From Saccoglossus kowalevskii (taxonomy: Eukaryota > Hemichordata > Enteropneusta > Harrimaniidae): 39,986 bases of DNA. Numbering within the stretch: position 1 is the stretch's first letter; the number at the start of each line of letters is the position of its first letter. Where the stretch lies: assembly GCF_000003605.2 (NCBI RefSeq), contig NW_003146289.1, positions 1 to 39,986 on the forward strand. The letters run 5' to 3'. Below the pieces are notes generated by a model. The model did no database searches. It had not been told where the DNA came from and saw only the letters and a list, made by a program, of their open reading frames with translations. Of the stretch, positions 1 to 11,959 are shown piece by piece. A program made the translations under genes and the position numbers.

Positions 1-290
1 CAGATGAGAATGTATTGCAACTCACACAGATGAGAATGTATTGCAACTCACACAGATGAGAATACATTGCCAACTCACACAGATGAGAATATACTGTCAC
101 CTCACACAGATGAGAATGTATTGCCAACTCACACAGATGAGAATATACTGTCAACTCACACAGATGAGAATGTATTGCCAACTCACACAGATGAGAATAT
201 ACTGTCAACTCACACAGATGAAAATACATTGCCAACTGACACAGATGGGAATGTAGAACCAACTCACACAAATGAGATTTTTGTTTCACA
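1..290. repeat. 27-bp minisatellite, truncated by the window edge
   Basis: About ten tandem copies of a 27-bp unit (core CACACAGATGAGAATGTATT followed by GCCAACT). The first two units are 26 bp because one C is missing. From about position 64 on, two unit variants (ending GTATTGCCA or ATACTGTCA) alternate, giving a 54-bp dimer period. One frame translates as a 9-residue repeat of the form THTDENVLP/THTDENILS and runs past the last unit to a stop near 333. The 26-bp units break that frame at the window edge, so coding is possible but not shown. Confidence 0.9.
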
Positions 291-847
291 CATTTGTCTC
301 ACATGTTCCTCGTGCCATGCCTGGACCATATAATTAGTTGCACTCAAACTTAACAACACACTTAATGTTTTAGTCTGCTTTTTAGTTCAAAATGTCCAAC
401 TGGTTTATATGTTGATTATACGATTCTGTATTTCACTTTGTCCGAACAGACTGTAAAATGTACCATTTAAAGCAACACCATATTTCTTACATGCTGAATA
501 TTCTTCTAACATTCAATTATATTTCTACAGCTTTCGTTATTTTTAATTGACATAATCACTAAAAAGAACATTGACAATGACTTTTCTTTAAATATTTTTC
601 TTTTCTTGAAAAACGAACTTCTCTACATCGTAATAACGAGATAATATTTATTTTTTTCTTTAAAAGAAATCTTCTATACATCATAATTGTGCATTTATTG
701 ATATACGCAAATTATATGTAATAATTAAACGATTCTTTTCTATATGTACATAATACAATTGTGGTACAGATTGTTTGTATATGAAGTGATTTATTAAACT
801 TACATATTTGTATACAATTTTGCTTCCAAAATAAAAAAATTGTCATG

Positions 848-1045
848 TTATTGTAACAAAACAAATTATTTGTCATACATATACAATTCTCAATTATATA
901 TATATAATAACATTTAGTTACAAATTATTAGTAGACCCTATGAAGTAACCTCACACGTATTCGTATATAATAGAAGAGACCGCATTACTTATTTATATAC
1001 AATTATGCTTCCAATGTATTATATTTAAATAAATTGTATTGTCAA
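848..1045 (+). repeat. Direct duplication, copy 1 (198 bp)
   Basis: This segment is base-for-base identical by eye with 1390-1587, at an offset of 542 bp. Flanking bases differ on both sides (847 G versus 1389 T; 1046 C versus 1588 G). A diverged relative of its 3' half (TATACAATTTTGCTTCCAA) lies just upstream at about 811-829, so the unit may belong to an older local repeat family. Confidence 0.9.
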
Positions 1046-1389
1046 CATTATGTAAAATTTTCATTCGTTCAATTATATAATTAATATTGAAATATTATTT
1101 GCAAATCATGAAAACAGCATTCTCAAATTATATTTAAATAATATAATTTTCACCAAACATTTTATTTACGTTTATTTTCAAAGCATTTTGCTCACTGGCT
1201 CGGACATATAACAAGAAACAATTTGTTTATACCTTAAATGTTTACAAATAAACTAACATGAATGGTTTAATGTAATAATATGACAAGATACAAATATTTG
1301 TAAATATTCAAGTTTAATGATTATATGTATATAATGTAACAGTAAAATGTATTTAAATATACTATTATTAAATATACTATTATTATGAT

Positions 1390-1587
1390 TTATTGTAACA
1401 AAACAAATTATTTGTCATACATATACAATTCTCAATTATATATATATAATAACATTTAGTTACAAATTATTAGTAGACCCTATGAAGTAACCTCACACGT
1501 ATTCGTATATAATAGAAGAGACCGCATTACTTATTTATATACAATTATGCTTCCAATGTATTATATTTAAATAAATTGTATTGTCAA
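1390..1587 (+). repeat. Direct duplication, copy 2 (198 bp)
   Basis: Second copy of the segment at 848-1045. I found no mismatch across the full 198 bp although the region is AT-rich and apparently unconstrained. This implies a very recent duplication or gene conversion, or an assembly (haplotype) duplication. Confidence 0.9.
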
Positions 1588-3818
1588 GAAATTTGTGTAA
1601 TTATTAATTATATAATTATCTACAGCACACCATTATTTATAAAATTTCATGATATATTGATAATTGGTGTGAAAGCTGATTATTTATGAATATTTTTTTT
1701 ATCTGGTGCTCATTATATTTAAACATATAATATGATTTAATCATATTAAATATGACATATATATGAAAACACAATCAGCATTGTATCTAGTTTCTAAATC
1801 ATCGTCTTTTTTGTCTCTATCATATTGATGAAAAAATAGCAAGTACTGAAACCACAGCTCAGTATTTTATCAACTATATGACAGTAATATACCTGTTATC
1901 TAGCCAAAACATGCACGTCAGCAAATGCATTCGAGGAAATCACTACACAGTAAACAAACAAACAGACAATCACATGCTAGTCTCACATGTTATCCGAATG
2001 ATGTATGCTCAAAAGCGGTACTGATGAATATAACGAATACAGTGCGACACGTAACAATGTGTTACTTGGTCATCTTTGTCACCGATGATGGATGTTTAAG
2101 AGACGGTATCCACATATTTTCTGCCTTTGATCTGGGAATAATTAAATTTAACCTCAATTTGTGTCACAACACATAATGATTTTGTGTGTGTGCACAGGGA
2201 TTTGAGAGAAATAACGTCTTGAGTAACTAATCTACTCACAATACTGAATGTTGGTGTGGACTTGTTTGTACAAGCACCTCAACAAATATTGCAATCTATC
2301 CAGTACGTCACTGCCGATATTTGGACCAGTTTGTATTGAATCTTAGACACCGCTTACCATACATATGACCCAAGTATTGAATCTTACAGTGGATTCCAGT
2401 CACTACTTGCAATGTACGTAACTCACGTATTTAGGTCTATCGTGAATCCCACGCAATGCTTGCCATACATAAAACTCACGAATTGAAGCAAATAAACTGA
2501 CTTTTAATTCTGTTTACAATACTTCTCATTATTGAACTTGTGTAGCCTACAATCATAGCCATGCGTAATGCAGAAGAAATGTAGATGATTTTGCTGTACA
2601 TTTTGAGTTGATTTCGGGGGCGGGGTATTGCATACGTTAAATTAAGCGCAGCAATGTAATTATGTTTAATTATGCCAATGAATTTTGGTAAATTATTTTA
2701 CTGCCAATTTTGAAAAATGGTTAATTTGACCTGAAACAAAATAAGTCCTTACATCGATATGCAGTTCGGATATACGTGTGAGATGAATGAAATGTCTGGG
2801 TGAAAGTAGATAACGTTCCAAATGCGATGAGGTATTTTTTGCGCTATTCAATTTTCAACCTCTAAAAACTGTAGTGTTTTCTAATTACCCTTGTAAAATC
2901 CACCGTTGAACGCCAGCTAAATGCCTAGTATAAAGTTGTCGAATGACCGGAAGTGATACCAAATGAATAGCACAGTAAAAATATGGGAACGAATATGGCC
3001 ACATATGTTAGTGTATGATTATTGTTGTGCACGCGCATTTACATCAACATATTTAAAAAAAGAATGCAGGAGAAAATATATTATTGTCATATACCGTAAT
3101 ATATATATATTAAGACAATTGAATTTCAGCATCTAACTGACTTGTCAGACTATCATTTTCATGTTTAGCGAAATAATTGTCAGACAAACACACCCTTCAC
3201 ATAATGCTGAATCACCAACATGAAACTTTCCATTCAAATAATTGAACATGTAATCAAAGTCTTTTCATGCCGCAATGAAGACTGGTTGCCGGATCTATCT
3301 TCACACACTATGTGGTTCACACAATTTTTTTCATGAAAATTACAGCATTGGTTAAATTTACCAAAAATATGAAAAATATCATAGGTCCATGTTATGATAA
3401 TGATGTCCTATGCTTTATTTACATGTTGTTTCTAAATAAATAAATAATCAATAATATAACCCGTCCTTGCTATCCGGTAAAAATATACCGCCATATGTCT
3501 TTGTTTTGGTAGGATAATATAATCACAACTGTACCAATAGTTTACCAACCAATACAAAAAGTTTACCAACAATATCAACAGCATGAAATATTAAGATTAG
3601 AAAAGTCATGATGTCATCCATATATCACAATGTTTACAGCACGGTTTGCTGATCAATACTCCGCTTTGGGTCAAATTACATCACGTTGACAATAATGTTG
3701 TTTGCATTAGTTCACGTCATCGATTCCATTCTCCTATTCATACGAAATTGCTTTGATATAATACCGATGTATACACTTGTGTATTCAATTTTGTAACGAG
3801 GTGCGAGGTCAGATGATG

Positions 3819-4292
3819 TTAGATATTGTCTTCATACCAATCCGGTGGTGGTAGAAATGTGCACATTGGATGCAATCGGTGCAACTCCGTAATTATTTTG
3901 TCAATGTTCACATTGTACACAAAACCATGTGTAATATGCATTTTCCATGCATCTATGAATAACGAACCACAATCTTCTGATTCGACAGCAGTATCGTCGC
4001 CTCTCATACGTGATTGCGTTGTGGAAACATTCGACGGTGCGCCCTTATCGCGAATAATACCAAGGTAACCTGTTCGATATGTTGAGAATTCGTGATGAAG
4101 TTGCAAAGTCGACATGAACAGTTCAAGATACATTAGTGAAGCAATGGTTGCTCCAGACCCTAGACAGAAGATGGTTACATGCCATCTTCGCAGTGACACG
4201 GCCCTCATCGTGTAATGTTTCGCCAGTGAAAGGTTAAATGGCCATTCCGTGCCACAACATATATACATATTGAGATCGTTGTTATTCGTCAT
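3819..4292 (-). CDS. Unrecognised 157-codon ORF
   Basis: An ATG-started ORF of 157 codons, the longest uninterrupted frame in the left 14 kb apart from repeats. It has ordinary protein composition, several Cys and Trp residues, and ends in PPPDWYEDNI. The stretch FCLGSGATIASL is loosely reminiscent of a glycine-rich nucleotide- or SAM-binding loop, but the match is too weak to name a family. There is no signal peptide or obvious transmembrane helix, and no neighbouring exon was found. It could be a single-exon gene, one exon, a decayed transposon ORF or a chance ORF. Confidence 0.3.
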   Translation of the reverse strand: MTNNNDLNMYICCGTEWPFNLSLAKHYTMRAVSLRRWHVTIFCLGSGATIASLMYLELFMSTLQLHHEFSTYRTGYLGIIRDKGAPSNVSTTQSRMRGDDTAVESEDCGSLFIDAWKMHITHGFVYNVNIDKIITELHRLHPMCTFLPPPDWYEDNI

Positions 4293-7200
4293 AATTTATT
4301 TTGTTTGTACGAACTGACACGCGTATTATATGCGGATAAGTGATTTTTTACAATAACATCAATCACGCTCCGTAAGAACCATGCCCTGTTAAAGCCAGCC
4401 GCTACACCATGACAAAAATTCATTTTTATAAAGCTTATACAATGATACATTCATATCACATTCTAGAAATCTTGAACAACACCTATGTTCAAACCACGTT
4501 CATACCGATAAATAACAAAATAAATAAAATAAATTACAGATCATGTATATGTATATGAGTTATACGTATGTTATGTCCGTTGATGTTATAATAATGTACA
4601 CTGATTAATTAATCACGTTTGAAATAATATATTTATTGTTGATGCATTTGTTATTTTTATATTACAATCACGGATTTGACCATATTATTATTTGTATTAA
4701 CAATATTATCATACTGACACCACAACACGTGATACAATTTTTTAACGCGCATATGACTGACGTCATATTAAAAACAATAAGCTCTGGGAATGAAAATTGG
4801 CAGCCATATAAGCAAATGGCAGTCGAATCGTCACTGAAGGCGAGAGCGCCACGGGCCTTATTTTTGTTCCTTAAATAGTGTTTAATTATATCCTGTCATT
4901 GCGTTCATAGTGTCGGAATACAGAACGCTATAGCTTATGAGACTATTATGTGATTATGGTGTGAAACCTGCAGCAAACATAAGCTTTCTAGTTTCTACTG
5001 TATCTATGAAGAATTGCAAAGACCTGTGAATAAACTTGTATAACAATGTGTGTGTGGTATGCTGTAAGTTACATTATTTAAACTGTTTTGCTAGCACTTA
5101 CTGATTTATATAACGTGTTTATAAAACACAGTAATTACACAATATAGTAAGTTTGTTATATGTCGTGCATATCTTCCGAAGATGCATTTGTTTTGATGAA
5201 ATCTCACTTAAGATTACATACCTTTCAGTAACATAATATTGCATTCAAAATCATCGATTATGACAATTTTGACTTGTTTCACTTTCCTCAATCGATTAAT
5301 TTAATCATATGCATAATTTCATTCAACATAGATTGTATTCTTTGTATTTTTAACTGACTCCTACATTATTCATGCGTGCTTATTAGTTTATGTTTAATCT
5401 GCCACAAATAATTATTTATTTCTGTGCATGGATATATCACTTTGATATTGATCTTAATGTACGGTTTACTTAGTACAAAAAAATAGCAAAAAGACGAAAA
5501 TACTACACCCCTTCTCCAGCAAGCGAAAAAACATATTTGAACACATTATAAATGATAGACAATGATGCGTTTGTTAAGAAATTCAGTGCAGTGACAAAAT
5601 TCAAAATCCGGCTTTAAACAAAAATAGAAATAGTAGATTTCCCTAACAAAGGATGAGGAACTAATCTTTAACTATGCTTGATTTGTTAGCATGGTCGAAA
5701 TGCATTTTGGCAGTGTAACATTTACTTATGTTTAAATTAAAATGGTATTATTGAACTTAACTTTTGAAATGAACGTTAGAAACGTGGTTGAACATCACAT
5801 CACGGTTTTGTGTAAACGAAGGAAACATAGATGTTCGGGTTACCAATTGAAACTGCGCTGCAACATCGTCGGATATGGCGGTTTAGCCATATTGCTGTTA
5901 CCTTGGAGGGGGGGGGTGATCATTACAGTTATCAAACTAAACTGTGAACACACTTTGTTAAATTCACCAAACGATTGGATGTGGTTTTGTATAATATAAA
6001 AGTGACATTTTACCCATTTAATTAATGGCCATGTGTGACAGTGTATTCAATAGTGACAGTTTAAATAATACCTGGGTATGACTAGGACGAAACAGCTGCA
6101 TGTAGAAACCACTAATAAGTATGCTGTTATCATTACGGGTACCATTTTATCTGCCAGGATGTGATTTGCTAGAGCGTTAGAAAGTATTATTATCTTTTCA
6201 TAAGACTTTTACGTTTACGATTGTTTTGTCTATAAAATAAAACGTATGCATTAGATGTACTATTCTCATGACATTTAATGCGAAGCTGTTCGATAGATTC
6301 AGAACAAATGAATACATGTCACAAAGAGGCTATACTCAAAATCTTTATAAACTTGTTCTGTGAAAGCTTGGAATCAATCGACTCCAATATCTCGCAACAC
6401 TAACTTTAAAAAAAACCCACTGACAATCTCTGCGACAAACTTCACGATTTAAATATTGCGTCTGTCTTATGATTTCACATGAACAGCGCATTATTTGTAT
6501 TCACCAATGGCTTACGCGACATATTTGAAATTTCCTATGCTGTACCTATCATTCTCAAGCAATTTATGAGTGTATGACAGATTTCATGAACAAGTCTACT
6601 CAGAATTGAAATCAGGAAGCTACGTTACTGTCATTTCTAGTTTTAGAAGCACGATATCTTTCAATATTATCTGTTTTACTGAAATCAAATAAATTTGATT
6701 TTAATTGCATTAACCATGGTTGATACAGCAGTTTATGTTTGACATTTAGTATTGAAATACCTTTCTGTTGGATGTTTTAAATTGAGGTGATTATAAGAAT
6801 ATAAAAAAATGAAGGATTGAGGCGATGGGACTTGCAGAGTTACATGTCACATGATACGCTGATCAAAGAACATGCTTGCAGGTACACTATTTATAACCAA
6901 TACCCCATGAAGTATATACTAATGAAATATAAGTATAATTGTGTGTAATTGCGATTATAAACTACAAACAAAATAAATATATAGAACGGAAACACCAAAT
7001 TGATCCACGCAAATCAAAAAAGTAGTGATTCATAGGGAATGTAAAATATTTGTATAAAACACACTAGGGGTTAGAAATAATTGCCGTGTTATTGAACATA
7101 TTGAACGTACAATAATACCGCTAAGTATGCAAGGCGGCAGGCTGGTGACCGTGGCAAAGTACACAATTTGCTGCATTTTCGTCAAACGCTTACAATTATA

Positions 7201-9300
7201 CATAAATGTCCTGCTTGTGTACTTAAACATAGTGAAGAATAATAGCACGATTTGCCAGGTTCTCACCATCGTTTTTTCGTGATATCGTGTGTATATATGT
7301 GTGTTCTGTGAAAAAACAAAACCAAAACAAAAGTGACGATTGTAACGTAAACGTTACGCACATTTACCAGTACGAAATATGTTCGTAATACTATCATAGA
7401 AGTCTTTTGGGGTTGTTGCAAACGACTTTGTTATACCGTTTTCATTGTCATAAAATAATTTGTAATAATGATCTAATAATCTTTATAACCACAAATGACA
7501 ATATCACTACACGCCAACATCTCGAAATTATTTGTTGATTTACCAGATGTTTCTTTTAGTAATTTCTTGTAGTTTCAAATATGAAGTGAAACGTATCTGC
7601 GTTGGAAAGTCGCATATACGACTTAGATTGATATATGGCGTGTGACACATGTGAAGCAGAATGGACTCACTCTTTACGAAACACCTTACATCACTTCATG
7701 GCTGTCGGTATGCCTTGGGTTCATATGTCATTCTTTCACTGATTTGTCCATGTTTGTGTTTTATTGTGTTGTCTGTGTCTCTTGGGCAAAGGTTTTTTGT
7801 CCATGGACTTGTACAATCGATGTATTTCCTTTAGATATGTGATTTGGATATTGCATTGGTAGGGTTGTTATTTCCATCTTTACTTGTTGGCAAAGGAATG
7901 TCTGTTTCACGCATGACCAGTTGTCATTTTCAAATGTTGTATAATGACCGCTGTTTGAATGTACTCCAAATCGTATTACCAATGTATCCACAAATATTGA
8001 TGACTAATAAAACTAATTTCTCAACCGTGTAATCGTGATTAGCGATAGTTTGTGCAAATGAAGATGCGAGCTCTATAATTTAAGGAAAGCGAGCTAAAAA
8101 GTTTAATGTGTTAAAAGCTGCGAATCGTATATACGGAATGAAAATGTTATCCATTTTGTGACATAACAATATAACCGTTGTCAAACGTTTGTAGTAATCA
8201 GAATTAATAAAACTGTTACTAAACGGACCTTGGATGCCTTCAATGTCACTGATGTAGTCGGCGTTTATTCAAAAGCCATTTGTTTATTACTATCTTATAC
8301 TAAAATATATTTGGATAATTAGAGTACTAACAAATTTTCACTTATGGTCCAGTTAGACTTAAAATACTCCACGAATATTCACGTTTGAGATTTATGGTAA
8401 GTGTTGATTCTTGGATATTTTATCTTCGTCGTCCTGTACTTCGTTTATTAATTCGAACTTCCCAGTTTGCGTAAAAAGGGTGAGTTTCGCGATTTCGACA
8501 TCGAAAATGCCTTTGCTTCATTATTTGCTGGAGGACGGCCGCTAAGGTGCTCTGTCTCTTGCAGAAAATGAACCTAAAAATGAACAAAAATAAAGTTGTA
8601 CTAAAGTCCAAAAAAATACGTTCAAGGTCTGCATTTTTTCGTAGCATAAAAACGATTTACTCTCTTGCTTATTGTGATACCCTCACATCAACTGATTTCC
8701 ATTCCCCTCAAGAGTCAAAATGGTATGTGCCTCCATTTTACACCACGACTCGAACAAGTTTTTTTGCTTGACGTGTTCATTTGCTTTCAATTGCGTTTCA
8801 GTGGCTGTCACAGTCGTATTCTGAGTCTTGCCCATAACATTTTGGTTCAAATTCACATAGATATCGAGTCAAATTTTCAACTAAAGCTAATTTGCATATA
8901 AATGTTTTTGCCCTTGGTCGCCATATTGGATACGCATACAATTAGTTATTTAATTATATGTCCTTGGTGGTACTTATAAGTGTACACATTCAAAGTCATT
9001 ATATACAATGACAGGAAGTTGTAATTGATACCATCTGTTTCAATTGAGTAAATGATCAGATGCTAGGCAGACTCCAGTGAACTAACATCCTGTAACAGCA
9101 CTGTAACGTTTTTTTGGGAAAGTCCAGGATTATTGAAGGAACCCGTTTTTGACTGAGCTGCGTTCGTGTTTTGACGCCTGATTGACACCTGCAACACATA
9201 TTCATTCTATTTTTTTCCCCAAATTTCATATTTTTAATTTTGTTCCATTTTGAAGTTAGTCATTTGTGAACTAAACGGTTTGCTATTAGCATTCAACAAT
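4293..9300. other. AT-rich intergenic sequence, nothing recognised
   Basis: Several short ORFs under 90 codons overlap one another on both strands, as expected by chance. I recognise no protein motif, tRNA, splice-linked exon series or repeat array here. A G9 run lies at about 5908-5916. Confidence 0.5.
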
Positions 9301-9355
9301 TTACAAAATAACATTTCATCAGTGTTGTGGAGTAGAGCTTTGAGTTCCTATCACA

Positions 9356-9601
9356 ATGTCAAAAATAACAATGAATAAACTACAACAGTTCAGTTTAGAG
9401 ATGGCCATATACATGGACACAGTTTTTTTATTAACGAGACAAGCTGGAACTGGCAAGACTAAAACTCTGATTGAACTAATCAGGAATTTGAGGAAGACCA
9501 AAAGAGTTCAAATTACTGCTAGCACAGGCATGGCTAGGTCAGTCGTGCGCCTGTGGTTTGGGTCGCACGATTTTTTTGTTTCCAATTCGTTGTACGCCTA
9601 G
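9356..9601 (+). CDS. PIF1-like helicase N-terminal fragment (probable exon or relic)
   Basis: The ORF opens at an ATG with A at -3 and reads into a superfamily-1 helicase motif I: hydrophobic strand VFLLT, then RQAGTGKTKTLIELIRNL and the following strand VQITASTGMA. PIF1-type helicases normally have GQAGTGKT, so the first Gly of the Walker A loop is Arg here. Homology stops after ASTGMA; the DNA there reads CTAG|GTCAGT, a plausible splice donor, and the remaining 20 codons look like read-through. PIF1 proteins unwind DNA and are also carried by Helitron transposons. No downstream helicase motifs (DEXX box, GLRG) were found in the next 3 kb, so this is an orphan exon or a relic. Confidence 0.55.
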   Translation: MSKITMNKLQQFSLEMAIYMDTVFLLTRQAGTGKTKTLIELIRNLRKTKRVQITASTGMARSVVRLWFGSHDFFVSNSLYA

Positions 9602-10180
9602 AAACATGGCAACGTTGTTTTTGGTGAATATATAACATGTTCTGTTCCAATAAAGGATTTTGATATGCGTAACAATTCCTTAATTAAACATTTCCTGTAC
9701 TCTATAAAATTTAACAATGCCACTAGCCCAAGATGAACTTCCTATTCAACACGTTGTTGAATGTTCGCGAAGCTGTACGTAAAAACACATTCTCGAACTT
9801 GACAATTTTAAAGTTCAGACCATTAAGCAAATAGATGGAAATACCAGCTGCATAAATCACGAAGATTGATGATTCGATTGCTGACCGGGATAGCTGCATT
9901 TAGTGTTCATTGCTATGCAATATAAAATCATATCGATGCTGTGGGCGGCGAAGGGTGACAGATTGTTTTGGTTCAACGGCTCTCAAGGCACGGGCAACTG
10001 ACATTTCCCGACTTTTTTTACTATTCTGACGTGTTCCGGGCTGTATATAACAGTCAGACACTGACAAGTAAGTACTAGTATACAGTCCGGGACCTAGTCA
10101 ATACAAGCCGGTAGCAACAAGCAACATGTTTCCATGGTAGGACATGAACGTGAAGCTAACGTCAGTTTATAACTAAATGG

Positions 10181-10266
10181 GCCCTGTATACGAAGTTCGC
10201 AAAAACCATTCAGTCACTTAGTTTATTACTAGGACGTATTCTGCTGTTATATTTCCAACCGTTTTG
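10181..10266 (+). repeat. Left flank of the scaffold gap, duplicated after it
   Basis: These 86 bp recur at 10317-10399 on the other side of the N gap. The copies differ only by single-base indels, mostly in short homopolymers (TAT/TATT, AAAAA/AAAA, TT/T). This is the signature of the same locus read twice with sequencing error and left unmerged. Confidence 0.9.
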
Positions 10267-10316
10267 NNNNNNNNNNNNNNNNNNNNNNNNNNNNNNNNNN
10301 NNNNNNNNNNNNNNNN
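10267..10316. other. Assembly gap (50 N)
   Basis: Exactly 50 undetermined bases, a conventional fixed-size gap rather than a measured distance. Confidence 0.99.
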
Positions 10317-10399
10317 GCCCTGTATTACGAAGTCGCAAAACCATCAGTCACTTAGTTTATTACTAGGACGTATTCTGCTGTATATTTCCAACCGTTTTG
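10317..10399 (+). repeat. Right flank of the gap, copy of the left flank
   Basis: 83 bp matching 10181-10266 except for single-base indels. The true genomic sequence probably has one copy and no gap. Confidence 0.9.
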
Positions 10400-10529
10400 C
10401 GATAGTATTTTCTAGAATGAAGGCAGCATTTACAATTCATTCAAAGTTCAAAGTTGAGTTGGGATTACGTTGATACAGTGTAACAACGTCGGCGTCGGTG
10501 ATCTCTTACCAGTGCGCAAAGTAGCCAAC

Positions 10530-10577
10530 ATAAAAAGCATGATCATCTGAGCCAAAATAAAAAGCATGATCATCTGA
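10530..10577 (+). repeat. 27-bp-period tandem duplication
   Basis: ATAAAAAGCATGATCATCTG occurs twice, starting at 10530 and 10557, separated by AGCCAAA. The core TGATCA is palindromic. Confidence 0.85.
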
Positions 10578-10581
10578 ACAC

Positions 10582-10757
10582 TGCTATTACAAAACTGGTA
10601 GGAGGTAATACATTTGGGGCGAAAGTATTCAAAAATCAGTTTTTGGCTGTTGCAATGGCAGTGGTGGGCCAGGATTGTTTTCAATTAGTGACGGTACGAC
10701 CTACCTGTGAAGTATGAACAAAATCAGCCCAGCCAAAAAAATCACAGAGGAGTTAAA
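10582..10757 (+). repeat. Diverged dispersed repeat, copy A
   Basis: Matches 10889-11055 through shared blocks in the same order: TAGGAGG-GATACATTTG, CAGTTTTTGGCTGTTGC, ATGGCAG, ACCTACCTG, AGCAAAATC-GCC and AGCCAAAAAAATCACAGA. A third fragment (GGAGGTAATACATT) lies at about 11575-11588. The family is not identified; an old SINE- or MITE-like element is possible. Between the copies, 10772-10787 forms a perfect 7-bp stem (ACCCCAA/TTGGGGT). Confidence 0.7.
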
Positions 10758-10888
10758 AGCCGTTGCTGGTTACCCCAACTTTGGGGTCAAATTTCTCGGT
10801 AATGAAAAAAGTTATCAAATATTCAAATAGTAACTTTGTTCCCACACTCAAGCTGGGTAGAATGAGCTATGTCTGAGTTGTTTTATTC

Positions 10889-11055
10889 CAAATTTGTAGG
10901 AGGAGATACATTTGCCACGAAGCTATCCAAAAAAAAAACACAGTTTTTGGCTGTTGCTATGGCAGATTTTTCATAATTACTAGGGTGAAGGTGTGACCTA
11001 CCTGCCAAGTTTGAGCAAAATCGGCCAAGCCAAAAAAATCACAGAAGAAATAATA
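10889..11055 (+). repeat. Diverged dispersed repeat, copy B
   Basis: Second copy of the element at 10582-10757, with substitutions and indels, including an A10 run where copy A has a short A run. Confidence 0.7.
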
Positions 11056-11300
11056 CGAGAGGATGTCCCTCTGTTATAGAGAAATAACACTTACAACATA
11101 ATAGAATCTTCAAAAACCTTTTGTAATGAAGCAAGTGGGTGATATCAGCACTGAGTTTTAAAATGGTATAGTACCCCATTAATCGCAGATTTTGTGGAAT
11201 TCGTCATCCGCACCTGGATGCATCTTAGTTTCATACAACCACACCATTCACAATATTGAAGTTGTTTGATTGGCTACGTAATAACGGCTGAATCTGCAAA

Positions 11301-11650
11301 ATGACACATGGCCAACTTTTCCCAGTTCCCATTGACGCGCATCGTGGAGAGATGGAAGCATATCCCACTTTCTCGGACGTTTCCAACGATAACCTAATAG
11401 AAGCCACGCAGGCAGCTGAATATAAGAATCAGCTCGGGTTTGATAATGTTTACGTTTTGACCCACCCCAAATTACTTTACACGAGTCACCAGGTGAAACG
11501 CCTTATTTAAAATATGTGGAAGACGTGTCGAAATGCAACCAAGATGGTCTAAAGCATCGCAGAGTGAGACGAAAGGAGGTAATACATTATGCAAATGCTG
11601 AAAAATCCCGACAATGCCATATTAGAATAATATACACCGGAGGGAAAACA
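11301..11650 (+). pseudogene. Unrecognised protein-like ORF with a frameshift
   Basis: A 69-codon frame (MTHGQLFPVPIDAHRGEMEA at its start) stops just after TSHQVKRLI at 11510. Shifting one frame lets the reading continue as KYVEDVSKCNQDGLKHRR to about 11670. The combined composition is protein-like (charged, few low-complexity runs), and the break falls at a TTTAAAA run, so a single-base indel is plausible. I do not recognise the family. It lies 2 kb from the PIF1-like fragment on the same strand and may be another part of the same decayed element; that link is inference. Confidence 0.35.
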
Positions 11651-11959
11651 AAAAGCATTCTACCTGCAACCCCGGCGTAAATACGAAGAATCGTATGAAA
11701 TTATGTGCGATTGGTTTGGTCAGGTAATAACCGTTTTGAAATGGAAGATGAATCCCAAAATGGCAACGAAGGACGTTTCGCGCTGTGTCAACGTTTACGT
11801 TCATTGGTGTGATACTATTTTCAGCACGCGCTGATAGCAAGGGAAAATGTTTGAATGTAACGAAAGCGTGACGTAAAATTACCAAATAAGGAAGACATTC
11901 CATCGCGTCCGTAACACTTTCGAAGTCAGTGCAGAATTTCGCGCATGCTTAAATTGTTT

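Larger units (their letters stand above)
291..3818. other. AT-rich stretch without a recognised gene
   Basis: Very AT-rich sequence with many TATA/ATTA runs. Apart from the direct duplication at 848-1045/1390-1587 I see no coding exon, RNA gene or transposon protein. The short ORFs here have no recognisable motif. Confidence 0.6.

Noticed and set aside
4758-4765. Full CRE palindrome TGACGTCA (also at 15520-15527)
   Set aside because: Eight-base sites are expected occasionally in 40 kb, and neither lies at a supported promoter.
7642-7991. Overlapping 60-76-codon ORFs on both strands
   Set aside because: No motif, no splice context, and composition follows the local AT/T-rich sequence.
10264-10473. 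ORF spanning the N gap
   Set aside because: Its first part is undetermined bases and the rest is the duplicated gap flank.
11622-11903. 93-codon minus ORF
   Set aside because: No recognisable motif, overlaps the broken plus-strand frame, and such lengths arise by chance.
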